Shown here piece after piece: positions 56,061 to 64,000 of a stretch of DNA of 64,000 nucleotides. Positions within the stretch are counted from its first letter, which is position 1. Each line of letters opens with the position of its first letter. The DNA is taken from assembly GCF_004103695.1 (NCBI RefSeq), contig NZ_CP035280.1, forward strand, positions 868,001-932,000. The letters run 5' to 3'. Origin of the DNA: Clostridium sp. JN-9 (GTDB lineage: Bacteria > Bacillota > Clostridia > Clostridiales > Clostridiaceae). Made by a program: the position numbers and the translations under genes. The notes beneath the pieces are model-generated. The model was not told the DNA's origin. It saw only the letters and a list, made by a program, of their open reading frames with translations, and did no database searches.

Positions 56061-58103
56061 ATGCCAAGTCATAAGATGCATGATAAAGCTAATAGATTGG
56101 TAAATGAAAAATCTCCATACCTGTTACAACATGCATACAACCCAGTAGATTGGTATCCATGGGGTAATGAAGCTTTTGAAAAAGCTAAAACTGAAGATAA
56201 ACCCATTTTCCTGAGTATAGGCTATAGTACCTGTCATTGGTGCCATGTGATGGGGAGGGAATCCTTTGAAGATAATGAAGTGGCAGAGCTTTTAAATAAA
56301 TATTTTGTGGCTATAAAGGTGGACAGAGAGGAAAGACCTGATATAGATCATATATATATGAATGTGTGCCAGGCACTTACAGGCAGCGGAGGATGGCCTC
56401 TTACAATTATTATGACTCCGGATAAAAAGCCATTTTTTGCAGGTACATATTTTCCAAAGCACAATAGAATGGGAATGAAAGGTCTGCTATCCATTCTTGA
56501 CAGCTATGGTAAGGCATGGATTAATAGCAGAGAGTATCTTTTGGATTCAAGCAAAGGAATTTTAAATGCTGTTAACAGTTCAAAACCTGCAGTATATGAA
56601 GAATTCAGGACTAACTTGATACAAGAAGCTTTTACACAGTATAAATATGATTTTGACAATATTTATGGAGGATTCGGCGGTGCGCCTAAATTTCCTGCGC
56701 CTCATAATTTATATTTTCTTTTAAGGTACTGGTACAGCACCAAAGATGAATCTGCACTTAACATGGTTGAAAAAACATTAAATTCCATGTATCGTGGGGG
56801 AATATATGATCATATTGGATTTGGATTCAGCAGATATTCAACGGACAGAAAATGGCTGGCCCCTCATTTTGAAAAGATGCTATATGACAATGCACTTTTA
56901 GCCATTGCATATCTGGAGACTTATCAGGCTGCAAAAAAATCAAAATATGCAGATACAGCTAAAGAAATTTTTACTTATATTTTGAGGGATATAACCTCAC
57001 CGGAAGGGGGCTTTTACTCTGCTGAAGATGCTGATTCAGAAGGTGAGGAGGGTAAATTTTATCTGTGGACAGTAGATGAAATTAAAAGTGCGCTTGGCGT
57101 GGAGGATGGAAATAAGTTCTGCCAGTATTTTGATATAACATCTAAAGGAAATTTTGAAGGTAAAAATATTCCTAATTTAATAGAGTCACCTTATTCTGTA
57201 ATAGACAAGGAATTTATAAACAAAAATAGGGAAAAACTTTTCAAAATCAGAGAAAAAAGAATTCATCCCCATAAGGATGATAAAATATTAACCTCATGGA
57301 ATGGATTAGTGATTGCTGCCTTGGCTATTGGAGGAAGAGTCTTAAAAAACAAGGAGTATACTGCAGCAGCCGAAAATGCAGCAGCATTTATATTCAATAA
57401 GCTTATTCGTGAAGATGGAAGACTGCTTGCCAGATACCGTGACGGAGAATCAGCATTTCCTGCATATGTAGATGATTATGCCTTTTTAATATGGGGATTA
57501 ATAGAGCTTTATGAGACCACATTTAAACCGGAGTATCTTGAAAAGGCTTTAAATTTAAATAAAGATCTTTTAAAATATTTCTGGGACAGCCAAAATGGAG
57601 GATTGTTTGTATATGGCAGTGATAGTGAACAGTTAATATCAAGGCCAAAAGAAATATACGATGGAGCAGCTCCATCAGGAAATTCAGTGTCTGCGTTAAA
57701 CTTTTTAAGATTAGCAAGATTAACTGGCGATTTTGATTTAGAAGATAAAGCTGATGAATTACTTAAAGCCTTTGCAGGCAGTATTAATGATTATCCAAGA
57801 GCTTATTCATTTTCCTTAATATCACTTTTGTTTATACATCAAAAAAGCAGAGAAGTTGTTTTAGTGTGGGAAAACAGCGATGCTGAAACAGAAAAGATCA
57901 TTGATATAATTAATGAGGAATTCATGCCATTTACAATTTCAATGCTGTATTCCAGTGAAAATAAGAATATTACTGAAATTGCTCCATTCATAGCAGACTA
58001 TAAATCTGTTAATGGTAAGCCAACTGCTTATGTATGTGAAGATTTTTCTTGTCAAGCACCAGTAACAGATGCTAAAATGTTTAGAAAGTCATTAGGAAGT
58101 TAG
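56061..58103 (+). CDS. DUF255 thioredoxin-fold protein (YyaL/SPATA20 type)
   Basis: 680 residues. The N-terminal 160 residues are a thioredoxin-like domain with [16 protein letters not shown] (CxxC) and [11 protein letters not shown]. The rest is an (alpha/alpha)6 barrel of N-acylglucosamine-epimerase type ([32 protein letters not shown]). The family is widespread and its reaction is not known. No signal peptide. Confidence 0.92.
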   Translation: MPSHKMHDKANRLVNEKSPYLLQHAYNPVDWYPWGNEAFEKAKTEDKPIFLSIGYSTCHWCHVMGRESFEDNEVAELLNKYFVAIKVDREERPDIDHIYMNVCQALTGSGGWPLTIIMTPDKKPFFAGTYFPKHNRMGMKGLLSILDSYGKAWINSREYLLDSSKGILNAVNSSKPAVYEEFRTNLIQEAFTQYKYDFDNIYGGFGGAPKFPAPHNLYFLLRYWYSTKDESALNMVEKTLNSMYRGGIYDHIGFGFSRYSTDRKWLAPHFEKMLYDNALLAIAYLETYQAAKKSKYADTAKEIFTYILRDITSPEGGFYSAEDADSEGEEGKFYLWTVDEIKSALGVEDGNKFCQYFDITSKGNFEGKNIPNLIESPYSVIDKEFINKNREKLFKIREKRIHPHKDDKILTSWNGLVIAALAIGGRVLKNKEYTAAAENAAAFIFNKLIREDGRLLARYRDGESAFPAYVDDYAFLIWGLIELYETTFKPEYLEKALNLNKDLLKYFWDSQNGGLFVYGSDSEQLISRPKEIYDGAAPSGNSVSALNFLRLARLTGDFDLEDKADELLKAFAGSINDYPRAYSFSLISLLFIHQKSREVVLVWENSDAETEKIIDIINEEFMPFTISMLYSSENKNITEIAPFIADYKSVNGKPTAYVCEDFSCQAPVTDAKMFRKSLGS

Positions 58104-58188
58104 GGTTAGAATAATAAATATTCACCGGCATAGCCGATGGTTTTGCCTTTACTACTAGCCACATCTAACGTGTGGTTTTCTTAAACAA

Positions 58189-58212
58189 AAAGTCTCCTCG
58201 AAATGAGGAGAT
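58189..58212 (-). terminator. Terminator of the Uma2-type remnant
   Basis: On the - strand TCTCCTC pairs with GAGGAGA, then TTTTTG. It lies 20 bases after the stop of the remnant. Confidence 0.65.
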
Positions 58213-58230
58213 TCCCTTACTTTTTATTGG

Positions 58231-58725
58231 TTATTCGCTGAAAATTAAATCAACATCAATAATCAAATCTGTAAATATTGAACTGGTATATTTATCCCCT
58301 TTTTTGAAAGTATTAGTTATTTCATATGAACCATCTATTAATGTGTGCTGTATAATAAATCCATTTTGATCTACCATATTATATTCCTGAACTCCATATT
58401 TTTCATAAGAATAGTATTTTGTTCCCTTATCTATTATAGATGTAGATTTTGAAAGTATTTCAAAAATTATTTTTGGTGCAGTTAAAAAGCTTTCTCCTTT
58501 TTTTACAGCATTACCGCACATGACAAATATATCTGGTTTATATTTTTTTATATCATTTTCACTTTTAAAGATAACTTCTATTTGTTCAGTATATGATCTG
58601 CAATCTTTTCCCCTAAAATATAGTACTAAGTAAGAATTAATATTATTTAATATAATATTATGTTTTTGAGAGGTATTAGAACTTAAATAAATAGCCCCAT
58701 TATCATATTCTACCTCGTATAATAA
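58231..58725 (-). pseudogene. Uma2-family (DUF820) nuclease-like gene, 5' end lost
   Basis: An open frame of about 165 codons without a start at its upstream end. It reads YEVEYDNGAIYLSSNTSQKH, then YKPDIFVMCGNAVKKG, APKIIFEILSKSTSIIDKGT and YGVQEYNMVD, the Uma2 pattern of the PD-(D/E)XK fold (PDI and EILS). A stop lies just upstream, where the IS110 element begins. The only internal ATG with length (58521) would leave out half the fold. A possible N-terminal piece is at 62215. Confidence 0.7.
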
Positions 58726-58889
58726 GTTTATAGTCAGTTAAATGACTGCTATAAACTTATTTATTTTTATATTTTAGTATAGATAAGAAAGTATCTATGT
58801 TTTTCTGTGGGGATTCCCCCAATTCATTATTGCTATCTATTTTACATTCCTATCTATACAACTTACATTAACTATTTATAAAGGAATTT

Positions 58890-59100
58890 CCTAATGCTAA
58901 AATAGTCCTAACGGACTTTAGCGAAGGTTACTGCTGTATTCTCCTGCAAAACATATTGTTATTGCCTAGAAAGCTTGCAGCCTGACCAGAGTATCAAATT
59001 CTGCTTACACAAATGTTGCATCTCCATTCGTAGCCACCAGCAAGGTATTTCGCTTGGTTGAATGCTGATTACGCGAGGTTGCAGTCAGTACTCTGGATTA
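58890..59100 (+). ncRNA. Putative IS110 bridge RNA
   Basis: Upstream of the transposase: a 5' stem-loop GCTAA.AGTCC/GGACT.TTAGC (58896-58922), a second stem CTGCAA/TTGCAG (58944-58980) with a large loop, and a third CCAGAGTA/TACTCTGG (58986-59096) that encloses CCAGCAAG.../GCTTGG. One 5' stem and two large internal loops is the plan of bridge RNAs, which pair with target and donor DNA. Confidence 0.6.
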
Positions 59101-59150
59101 GGATAATTCCTTTTCTAATTTCCTCATTACTTTCGAAAGGTGGTGATTTC

Positions 59151-60425
59151 ATGAAGAAAGTAGATTACTTATCAACTCTATTTGTTGGTATCGATATTGG
59201 TGCGAGACAAAATGTTGTCTCTGCAATTAACTTTGAACAGGAATTTTTTATTAAAATGAAACCTGTTCCTAATACACAATCTGGTGCAGAACAACTAGAA
59301 TCCATGCTCGTCAAGATACTAGAAAATAATATATTTAAGGTTACTATTATTGGTCTTGAGTCTACTTCATTTTATGGCGTGCATATAGCTAATTTTTTAT
59401 CTGCAAGTGAAAAACTTGTGCCATATAAACCCTACGTCTACTGTTTGAATCCTAAGGAAGTTGCTAACTACAAAGATTCCTTTAATGCTCTTAACAAAAA
59501 TGATGGCATTGACTCTTTTGTTATTGCTGATTTTGCAAGAGTCGGCAGGATTCATACTGAGCCTTGGCGTGGTTCTCAATACCTTGCCCTACAAAGGCTT
59601 ACAAGACACAGGCTTCATATAGTTGAATGCTTAACCAGGGAGAAGACATATATGCTATCAAATGTATTTCTCAAGTTTAGCGAATTTGCTTTGTTAGATG
59701 GTGAAGAACATCCTTTTTCTAATAAATATGGTGCCACTGCTTCCTCTATCCTGACGGATTTTTTATCTTCTGAAGACATTGCAAATGCTTCCATAGAAGA
59801 ACTTGTTGAATTCATCAATACAAAGAGTCGAAAGAGAATTTCTGATCCACAGATGACTGCTAAAATTCTTCAACAAGCTGCTCGTAATTCATATCGCCTT
59901 GATAAATGTTTGTATGAGCCATTAACGACTTCAATTGCATGCTCTTTTAACTGTATTCAGGCTTTTGAAAAAGAACTGAGTACTATTAATAAAGCCATTG
60001 AGAAAGCGGTTATGGGAATGAATCCTGTGGAATATCAAATTCTCATGTCAATCCCTGGTTTTGGCCCTGTTTATTCCAGTGGTATTCTTGCCGAATTAGG
60101 CAGTGTGCATGCATTCCCTAATAATGATGCTATTGCTAAATATGCTGGCATCGTATGGAAAGAAAATCAATCTGGTGATTTCAAGGCTGAAAATACGCCA
60201 ATGAACAAAGCAGGTAACCGTTATTTACGTTATTATCTGATAGAAGCCGCTGGTAGTGTCATAAGACACGTTCCTGAATATCAAGCTTTCTACCAGAAGA
60301 AATTTGCTGAAGTGACTACACATCAGCATAAACGAGCACTCGCGCTAACTTCTCGTAAATTAATCCGTTTGATTTTTGGATTGCTGGCTAAAAATCAACT
60401 CTACTCTTCAAATAGAGTAGATTAA
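59151..60425 (+). CDS. IS110-family transposase (DEDD recombinase)
   Basis: 424 residues from the ATG behind GAAAGGTGGTG. The RuvC-like N-domain has Asp15 in FVGIDIGARQN, Glu in IIGLESTSFYG, and Asp pair in NDGIDSFVIADFA. The C-terminal Tnp20 domain has SIPGFGPVYSSGILAELG with the candidate catalytic Ser and NKAGNRYLRYYLIEAA. It moves the element with the bridge RNA as guide. Confidence 0.93.
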   Translation: MKKVDYLSTLFVGIDIGARQNVVSAINFEQEFFIKMKPVPNTQSGAEQLESMLVKILENNIFKVTIIGLESTSFYGVHIANFLSASEKLVPYKPYVYCLNPKEVANYKDSFNALNKNDGIDSFVIADFARVGRIHTEPWRGSQYLALQRLTRHRLHIVECLTREKTYMLSNVFLKFSEFALLDGEEHPFSNKYGATASSILTDFLSSEDIANASIEELVEFINTKSRKRISDPQMTAKILQQAARNSYRLDKCLYEPLTTSIACSFNCIQAFEKELSTINKAIEKAVMGMNPVEYQILMSIPGFGPVYSSGILAELGSVHAFPNNDAIAKYAGIVWKENQSGDFKAENTPMNKAGNRYLRYYLIEAAGSVIRHVPEYQAFYQKKFAEVTTHQHKRALALTSRKLIRLIFGLLAKNQLYSSNRVD

Positions 60426-60505
60426 TTATATAAGACACACGAACATACATTCTGATTTGACTGTATGTTTATTAGGGTTACCCTTTTTTTGAAGAATCAT
60501 TTCAT

Positions 60506-60532
60506 TTTCTTTTTATTTTGTTCTGTCAAGCA
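60506..60532. repeat. 27-bp direct repeat, left (target duplication)
   Basis: Identical to 62204-62230. The two copies flank the IS1202-type element. Long duplications near 27 bp are known for that group. Confidence 0.8.
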
Positions 60533-60566
60533 TTTTTGAAAATGTCCCAAAATATTTAAAACATTA

Positions 60567-60590
60567 GCACCAGTTTTCTGGTGCTTTTTA
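60567..60590 (+). terminator. Terminator at the left end of the IS1202-type element
   Basis: GCACCAG-TTTT-CTGGTGC then TTTTT. It would stop transcription coming in from the IS110 side. Confidence 0.75.
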
Positions 60591-60705
60591 GTTAGGTTTT
60601 ACTTCTAAAATAAATAATGAGGCTTTCCTGGATTTTGGGTATGCTTAATAAGCCTTCTGAGTTTTATACTTAAAAGGAGGAATAGTAATATTATGGCATT
60701 TACTT

Positions 60706-62097
60706 TTATGCTATATTTTCCTGCCTATGTTTCTGCTTTTTAAGATAACGTTCAAAAGAAGCTTGTTTCCAAGGATGACTCATTGGAGGAATATAACGTT
60801 TTTTTGGTTGCCCCGCAGGAGCTGCAAGGTCAAAGCTTTTTGATGTAAGTTCATGTTCTGGTAATAGATCTAGAGCATATACCTTTTCATCAACACAAAA
60901 GAACATTCCACCATCAAAGGCTTGAATTACCATACCTGAAGTACCTTTTCGGTAATGTACAGCATATCCATTACAATCCATAGGGAGGTAATAACTTTTC
61001 TTGAATTTGATGCAGCTTCCGTTATCAACCTTCCTACTGGTTAATACGGCAAGTGTTAAATTTATTTTTTCAATATCTAGTTGTTTTTCAAAGACAGATT
61101 TGATATTATCAACTGGTAAAGCAAACTGGGCATTGAATTCTTTTATGTATGAGTTTAAGAATTCATTTGCTTGCTCAATTGTGCTGATACAAGCTAGCCT
61201 CATTTCTAAAGGGAGGCGTGATTGTAACGTCTGAAACATTCTTTCTACGCGCCCTTTAGCTTGGGCAACACTGCTTGTCTTAATTCCTATGCCTAACTGT
61301 TTACAGGCATAGCTAAACTGAGTGAAAGTATCCTCTTCAACTGAAGGGGACTTTTTCTTTTTGTATTCAAATACAGTACGTCTATCTGTAAATAACATAT
61401 AAGGGATACCGTGTTCCGTGAGTACCTGGTGTAACACATGGTAATACCCGTTTAGGGTCTCTTGTGAGTCAAAATAAGCTCCCATAATAGCACCTGTAGC
61501 ATCATCTACAGCAATGTGTAATTGGGTTTTATTCTTACCGAACCAAAGATGCTGTGAAGCATCCATCTGGAGCATCTCACCTATGTAAGCACATCTAGGG
61601 CGCCTCGGGTGTGCATCTTCAGCTGCAATAATTGCATTCTGAATGTTAGAAACCTCTTTTGGAGATTTGGCTACATTCTTCAATTCCTCTAATTGAGCTT
61701 TAACCTTTTTCCTTGTAGCACGCTTAGCCTTAGGAGACAGGATGAATTCCTGCATAAGGATTGAACGGATGGTGCTAATGGATACTTTGATATGCTCATG
61801 CTTCTCTAATAACTCAGAATAGTGGGTGAGATTAGCATCAGAGTATTTGGTACGATAAAGGTCAATAATTAATTGTCTTGTCTCATCATCAAGTGTATGG
61901 ACTGGTTTTCTCCCATGATTACCATGAATAAAATAAGCCTTTCCCTGTTCCTGATATCCTTTGATCATTCTATTAATATGTCTAATAGAGCAGCTTAGAT
62001 AAAGGGATGCCCTCTTCTTGTTTCCATTTGTTTCGACCAATTTCTTTATAGTTGTATATTTATCATTTTCTTTCATAGTTAAATTTACCTTTCTCAT
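60706..62097 (-). CDS. IS1202/ISNCY-type DDE transposase
   Basis: 463 residues from the ATG 5 bases after GAGGTGG. An N-terminal HTH (KKRASLYLSCSIRHINRMIK), then the RNase H-like core: MDASQHLWFG (first Asp), MLFTDRRTVFEY (second Asp) and QAKGRVERMFQTLQ (Glu). The C-terminus is a basic beta domain. The length and the 27-bp target repeats fit IS1202 relatives. Appears intact. Confidence 0.88.
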   Translation of the reverse strand: MRKVNLTMKENDKYTTIKKLVETNGNKKRASLYLSCSIRHINRMIKGYQEQGKAYFIHGNHGRKPVHTLDDETRQLIIDLYRTKYSDANLTHYSELLEKHEHIKVSISTIRSILMQEFILSPKAKRATRKKVKAQLEELKNVAKSPKEVSNIQNAIIAAEDAHPRRPRCAYIGEMLQMDASQHLWFGKNKTQLHIAVDDATGAIMGAYFDSQETLNGYYHVLHQVLTEHGIPYMLFTDRRTVFEYKKKKSPSVEEDTFTQFSYACKQLGIGIKTSSVAQAKGRVERMFQTLQSRLPLEMRLACISTIEQANEFLNSYIKEFNAQFALPVDNIKSVFEKQLDIEKINLTLAVLTSRKVDNGSCIKFKKSYYLPMDCNGYAVHYRKGTSGMVIQAFDGGMFFCVDEKVYALDLLPEHELTSKSFDLAAPAGQPKKRYIPPMSHPWKQASFERYLKKQKHRQENIA

Positions 62098-62203
62098 TAT
62101 GTCCACCTCAATTCTCTTGAGGTATCATTATACTATATTTTTTGCATTTGGGACATAATCATATGTGGTATATTAAGACATTATCATAAATCAATCATAC
62201 ATT

Positions 62204-62230
62204 TCATTTTCTTTTTATTTTGTTCTTGAC
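62204..62230. repeat. 27-bp direct repeat, right (target duplication)
   Basis: Second copy of the repeat at 60506. Confidence 0.8.
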
Positions 62231-62319
62231 ATATTACCAAATTGCTTTCCGTTAAAATTAGCCTGAATATCTTCAAACTCATCTTCTGTATAAAACACAT
62301 CTCTTATAGAATTTTTCAT
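62215..62319 (-). pseudogene. 34-codon fragment, possible N-terminus of the Uma2-type gene
   Basis: MKNSIRDVFYTEDEFEDIQA... on the - strand, stopping inside the 27-bp repeat. YTEDEFEDI is like the N-terminal opening of Uma2 proteins, and the missing N-terminus of the remnant at 58231 would lie here before the two insertions. The stop is in the repeat itself, so the gene was already damaged or this is something else. Confidence 0.3.
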
Positions 62320-62575
62320 TTCCTACATCTACCTCCATAAAACTATTTTACAAGTTCACGTCTATATTATACATTAAATAAATATTAAGTGAAATAGCGG
62401 CTTTTCATTCCTTTCTTTTACTTTGTACTAAATTATTTTTTGATTACAACAAGGGCGTCCATTTAAAAGTACAGCTATGAAAGGTAAAAAAATTCGCACA
62501 AATTAATCTGATTTCATGCCAATCTGCAATAAGTGTAGTAAAATAATATAAAAACTTATTCGCAGTGAGGTAAAA

Positions 62576-63907
62576 ATGGGAAGAGAACAGGATCGTATAA
62601 ATCGGAGAATAGAAAAAAATCCAGCGGCAGAATGTAATAAAATCCAAAAGAAGTATTTTCCTGAGTTGTTTCAGAAGTTTGCAGGGACGCTGGATCCTAG
62701 GCATCAAAGCTATATTGATTATTCCAATAAAGTAATGCTTGGAACTGTGTATTACAAAGGAATAGCTGGGCTTGTAAGCATGCAATCTATGACATATGAG
62801 TTTAATGATGACAAGGTGGTAAAAAACATTATGAACTTTCTTGGAGAAAGTGATAGGTCATATCTCCCACACGGAGTAACCGTAAATGAATATCTGGAGA
62901 AGTTGGCTACGTCTCAATTGCAGGAAATCCAGCAGTCCATGGTGTATAGTCTGATACGAAGAAAGACATTTGATGATGCCAGGTATCAGAAGAAATGGCT
63001 TTTGATTGTTGATGGGTCACAGTTATATTCCGGAAGTCGCCAGATCAATGAGCAATGCCTTGAAAGACATCACAATAAAGGAACAGTGGATGAAAAAGTC
63101 AGTTATCACAGCGATGTTCTAGAAGCAAAAATCGTTTTGGGAGAAAAACTGATTGTAAGTATAGCAAGTGAGTTTGTGGAGAATAATGGAGAAGACGCTC
63201 TGCGTCAAAAAAGTATGAGTGAGGAAGAGCGTAAACAGGACTGTGAAACTAAGGCGTTTCAAAGACTTGCAGCTAAGCTGAAAAAAAGATTTCCGCGCCT
63301 TCCAATAATATTGTTGGCGGATAGCCTGTATGCATCAGAAAAAGTTATGGAGATATGCAGAAAAAATCACTGGGATTTTATTATCAGGTATAAAACCGGG
63401 AGTATCCCAAGTATTGCCGCAGAATATGAAGCAATACCAGAGAAGGGAACATCAGGTCATGCGGAATATGTGAATGAAATAGATTACAAAGAAAAACCCG
63501 TAAATATGCTTAGATACTGGGAGGAAAAAGTAATAAAAGGGAAAAATGTATGGACAGAATTCCAGTGGCTGACCAGTCTTAGGATTACAGACAAAAATGC
63601 GGAAAATTTAGCGGCTGCGGGAAGAAAACGCTGGAAAATAGAAAATGAAGGCTTCAATCGTCAGAAAAACTGGCAGGGAAATATCACACATGTATGCAGC
63701 TGGAATGTCCAAGCGATGAAGAATCATTACCTGATGCTGCAGATATCTGATACAATCAAGCAACTGTATGAATGGTATTATTTGAAAGCCAATGATATAA
63801 AAAAGAAACAAAAAAATATATCCTCTGACCTGCTAGCAAGCTTTGGACAGCAACTAACAAGGGAAGATATATTTCAAGTTGATATGCATAGCATATCAAC
63901 CGCCTAA
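62576..63907 (+). CDS. DDE transposase (third insertion element)
   Basis: 443 residues behind GTGAGG. The core has LLIVDGSQLYSGS (first Asp), IILLADSLYAS (second Asp) and RWKIENEGFNRQKNW with the Glu in a W.IEN.G segment, as in IS4/IS1634-like transposases; the exact family is uncertain. Base composition is somewhat richer in G+C than the neighbours. The 250 bases before it hold no other gene, and the right end of the element is beyond or at the window edge. Confidence 0.8.
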   Translation: MGREQDRINRRIEKNPAAECNKIQKKYFPELFQKFAGTLDPRHQSYIDYSNKVMLGTVYYKGIAGLVSMQSMTYEFNDDKVVKNIMNFLGESDRSYLPHGVTVNEYLEKLATSQLQEIQQSMVYSLIRRKTFDDARYQKKWLLIVDGSQLYSGSRQINEQCLERHHNKGTVDEKVSYHSDVLEAKIVLGEKLIVSIASEFVENNGEDALRQKSMSEEERKQDCETKAFQRLAAKLKKRFPRLPIILLADSLYASEKVMEICRKNHWDFIIRYKTGSIPSIAAEYEAIPEKGTSGHAEYVNEIDYKEKPVNMLRYWEEKVIKGKNVWTEFQWLTSLRITDKNAENLAAAGRKRWKIENEGFNRQKNWQGNITHVCSWNVQAMKNHYLMLQISDTIKQLYEWYYLKANDIKKKQKNISSDLLASFGQQLTREDIFQVDMHSISTA

Positions 63908-64000
63908 AATGATTATATCAAAGGAAGTGATGTCTGCCAAGAGTAAATTTAACTTGAACAAAAAATTTATCCACAAGAAAAACAAATTGGTGTAGTGCCG

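Larger units (their letters stand above)
58730..60505 (+). mobile_element. IS110-family insertion sequence
   Basis: Contains a DEDD transposase with a 400-nt structured leader. Both ends are estimates: the left lies near the break in the Uma2 frame, beside the inverted repeat TAAGTTTATAG/CTATAAACTTA; the right lies before the direct repeat at 60506. IS110 elements lack clear terminal repeats, so the ends cannot be fixed by eye. Confidence 0.75.
60533..62203 (-). mobile_element. IS1202/ISNCY-type insertion sequence, about 1.67 kb
   Basis: Flanked by 27-bp direct repeats. The ends are imperfect inverted repeats: AAATGTC 16-22 bases in on the left matches TAATGTC on the right, about 15 of 22 bases in all. 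It contains one transposase gene on the - strand. Confidence 0.8.

Noticed and set aside
1-64000. CRISPR array
   Set aside because: No set of regularly spaced repeats with unique spacers and no cas gene was seen. The repeats found differ in spacing, orientation and length.

Overview
The window is AT-rich, has strong Shine-Dalgarno sites, many TTG starts and a gene set typical of anaerobic Firmicutes: flavodiiron protein, bacteriohemerythrin, an HsmRA-like heme pair, a NifU-like/GGGtGRT pair and a LevR-controlled mannose-family PTS. It is most likely a chromosomal segment of a Clostridium-type bacterium carrying an integrated siphophage and, at the right end, a cluster of insertion sequences.

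Left chromosomal part (1-15.7 kb): the 3' end of aspS followed by a 6S RNA, as in Bacillus; a PHP-domain hydrolase; an ABC-F ATPase; isoaspartyl dipeptidase; a BmrCD-like heterodimeric ABC exporter; an L,D-transpeptidase lipoprotein; three micro-ORFs; a lysin-like amidase. An oxygen/NO-defence group follows (bacteriohemerythrin, Crp/Fnr regulator, flavodiiron protein, DUF438/hemerythrin protein), with an Fnr/Crp-like palindrome 41.5 bases upstream of the deduced start of the flavodiiron operon.

Prophage (15718-43575, about 27.9 kb): a 36-bp direct repeat marks attL and attR inside a tRNA-Leu(CAA) gene. Neither junction keeps a complete tRNA, but the phage carries its own 87-nt tRNA-Leu(CAA) beside attR, with a promoter and a terminator. 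Order: small ORF, integrase, unknown early genes, a sigma factor split into region-2 and region-4 ORFs, small and large terminase, RuvC-like resolvase, portal, scaffold, capsid, connectors, major tail protein, frameshifted tail chaperone, tape measure, a giant Dit-like protein, a tail-tip protein, XhlA-like protein, GH25 lysin, holin, a twin ribbon-helix-helix protein and a primase. I saw no CI-type repressor. Structure not explained by genes: six copies of an imperfect palindrome (one inside the primase gene), three of them in a larger shared repeat of about 300 bp; five promoters of the form TTG...-N18-TAMTAT; a GGNCTACATA motif in early leaders; and two hairpins that can hide ribosome-binding sites (one in the prophage, one near 10.6 kb).

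Right chromosomal part (43.6-58.1 kb): ndk; the NifU-like/GGGtGRT pair behind a structured leader; an HsmR/HsmA pair with two matching operators; a LevR-type sigma-54 activator facing a consensus sigma-54 promoter that heads a mannose-family PTS operon. That operon continues into two cytosolic beta-lactamase-fold hydrolases and an L-Ala-D/L-Glu-type epimerase, suggesting uptake and processing of cell-wall peptide or muropeptide material. A DUF255 thioredoxin-fold protein follows.

Insertion cluster (58.1-64 kb): a broken Uma2-type gene, an IS110-family element with a bridge-RNA-like leader, an IS1202/ISNCY-type element flanked by 27-bp direct repeats, and a third DDE transposase reaching the window end.
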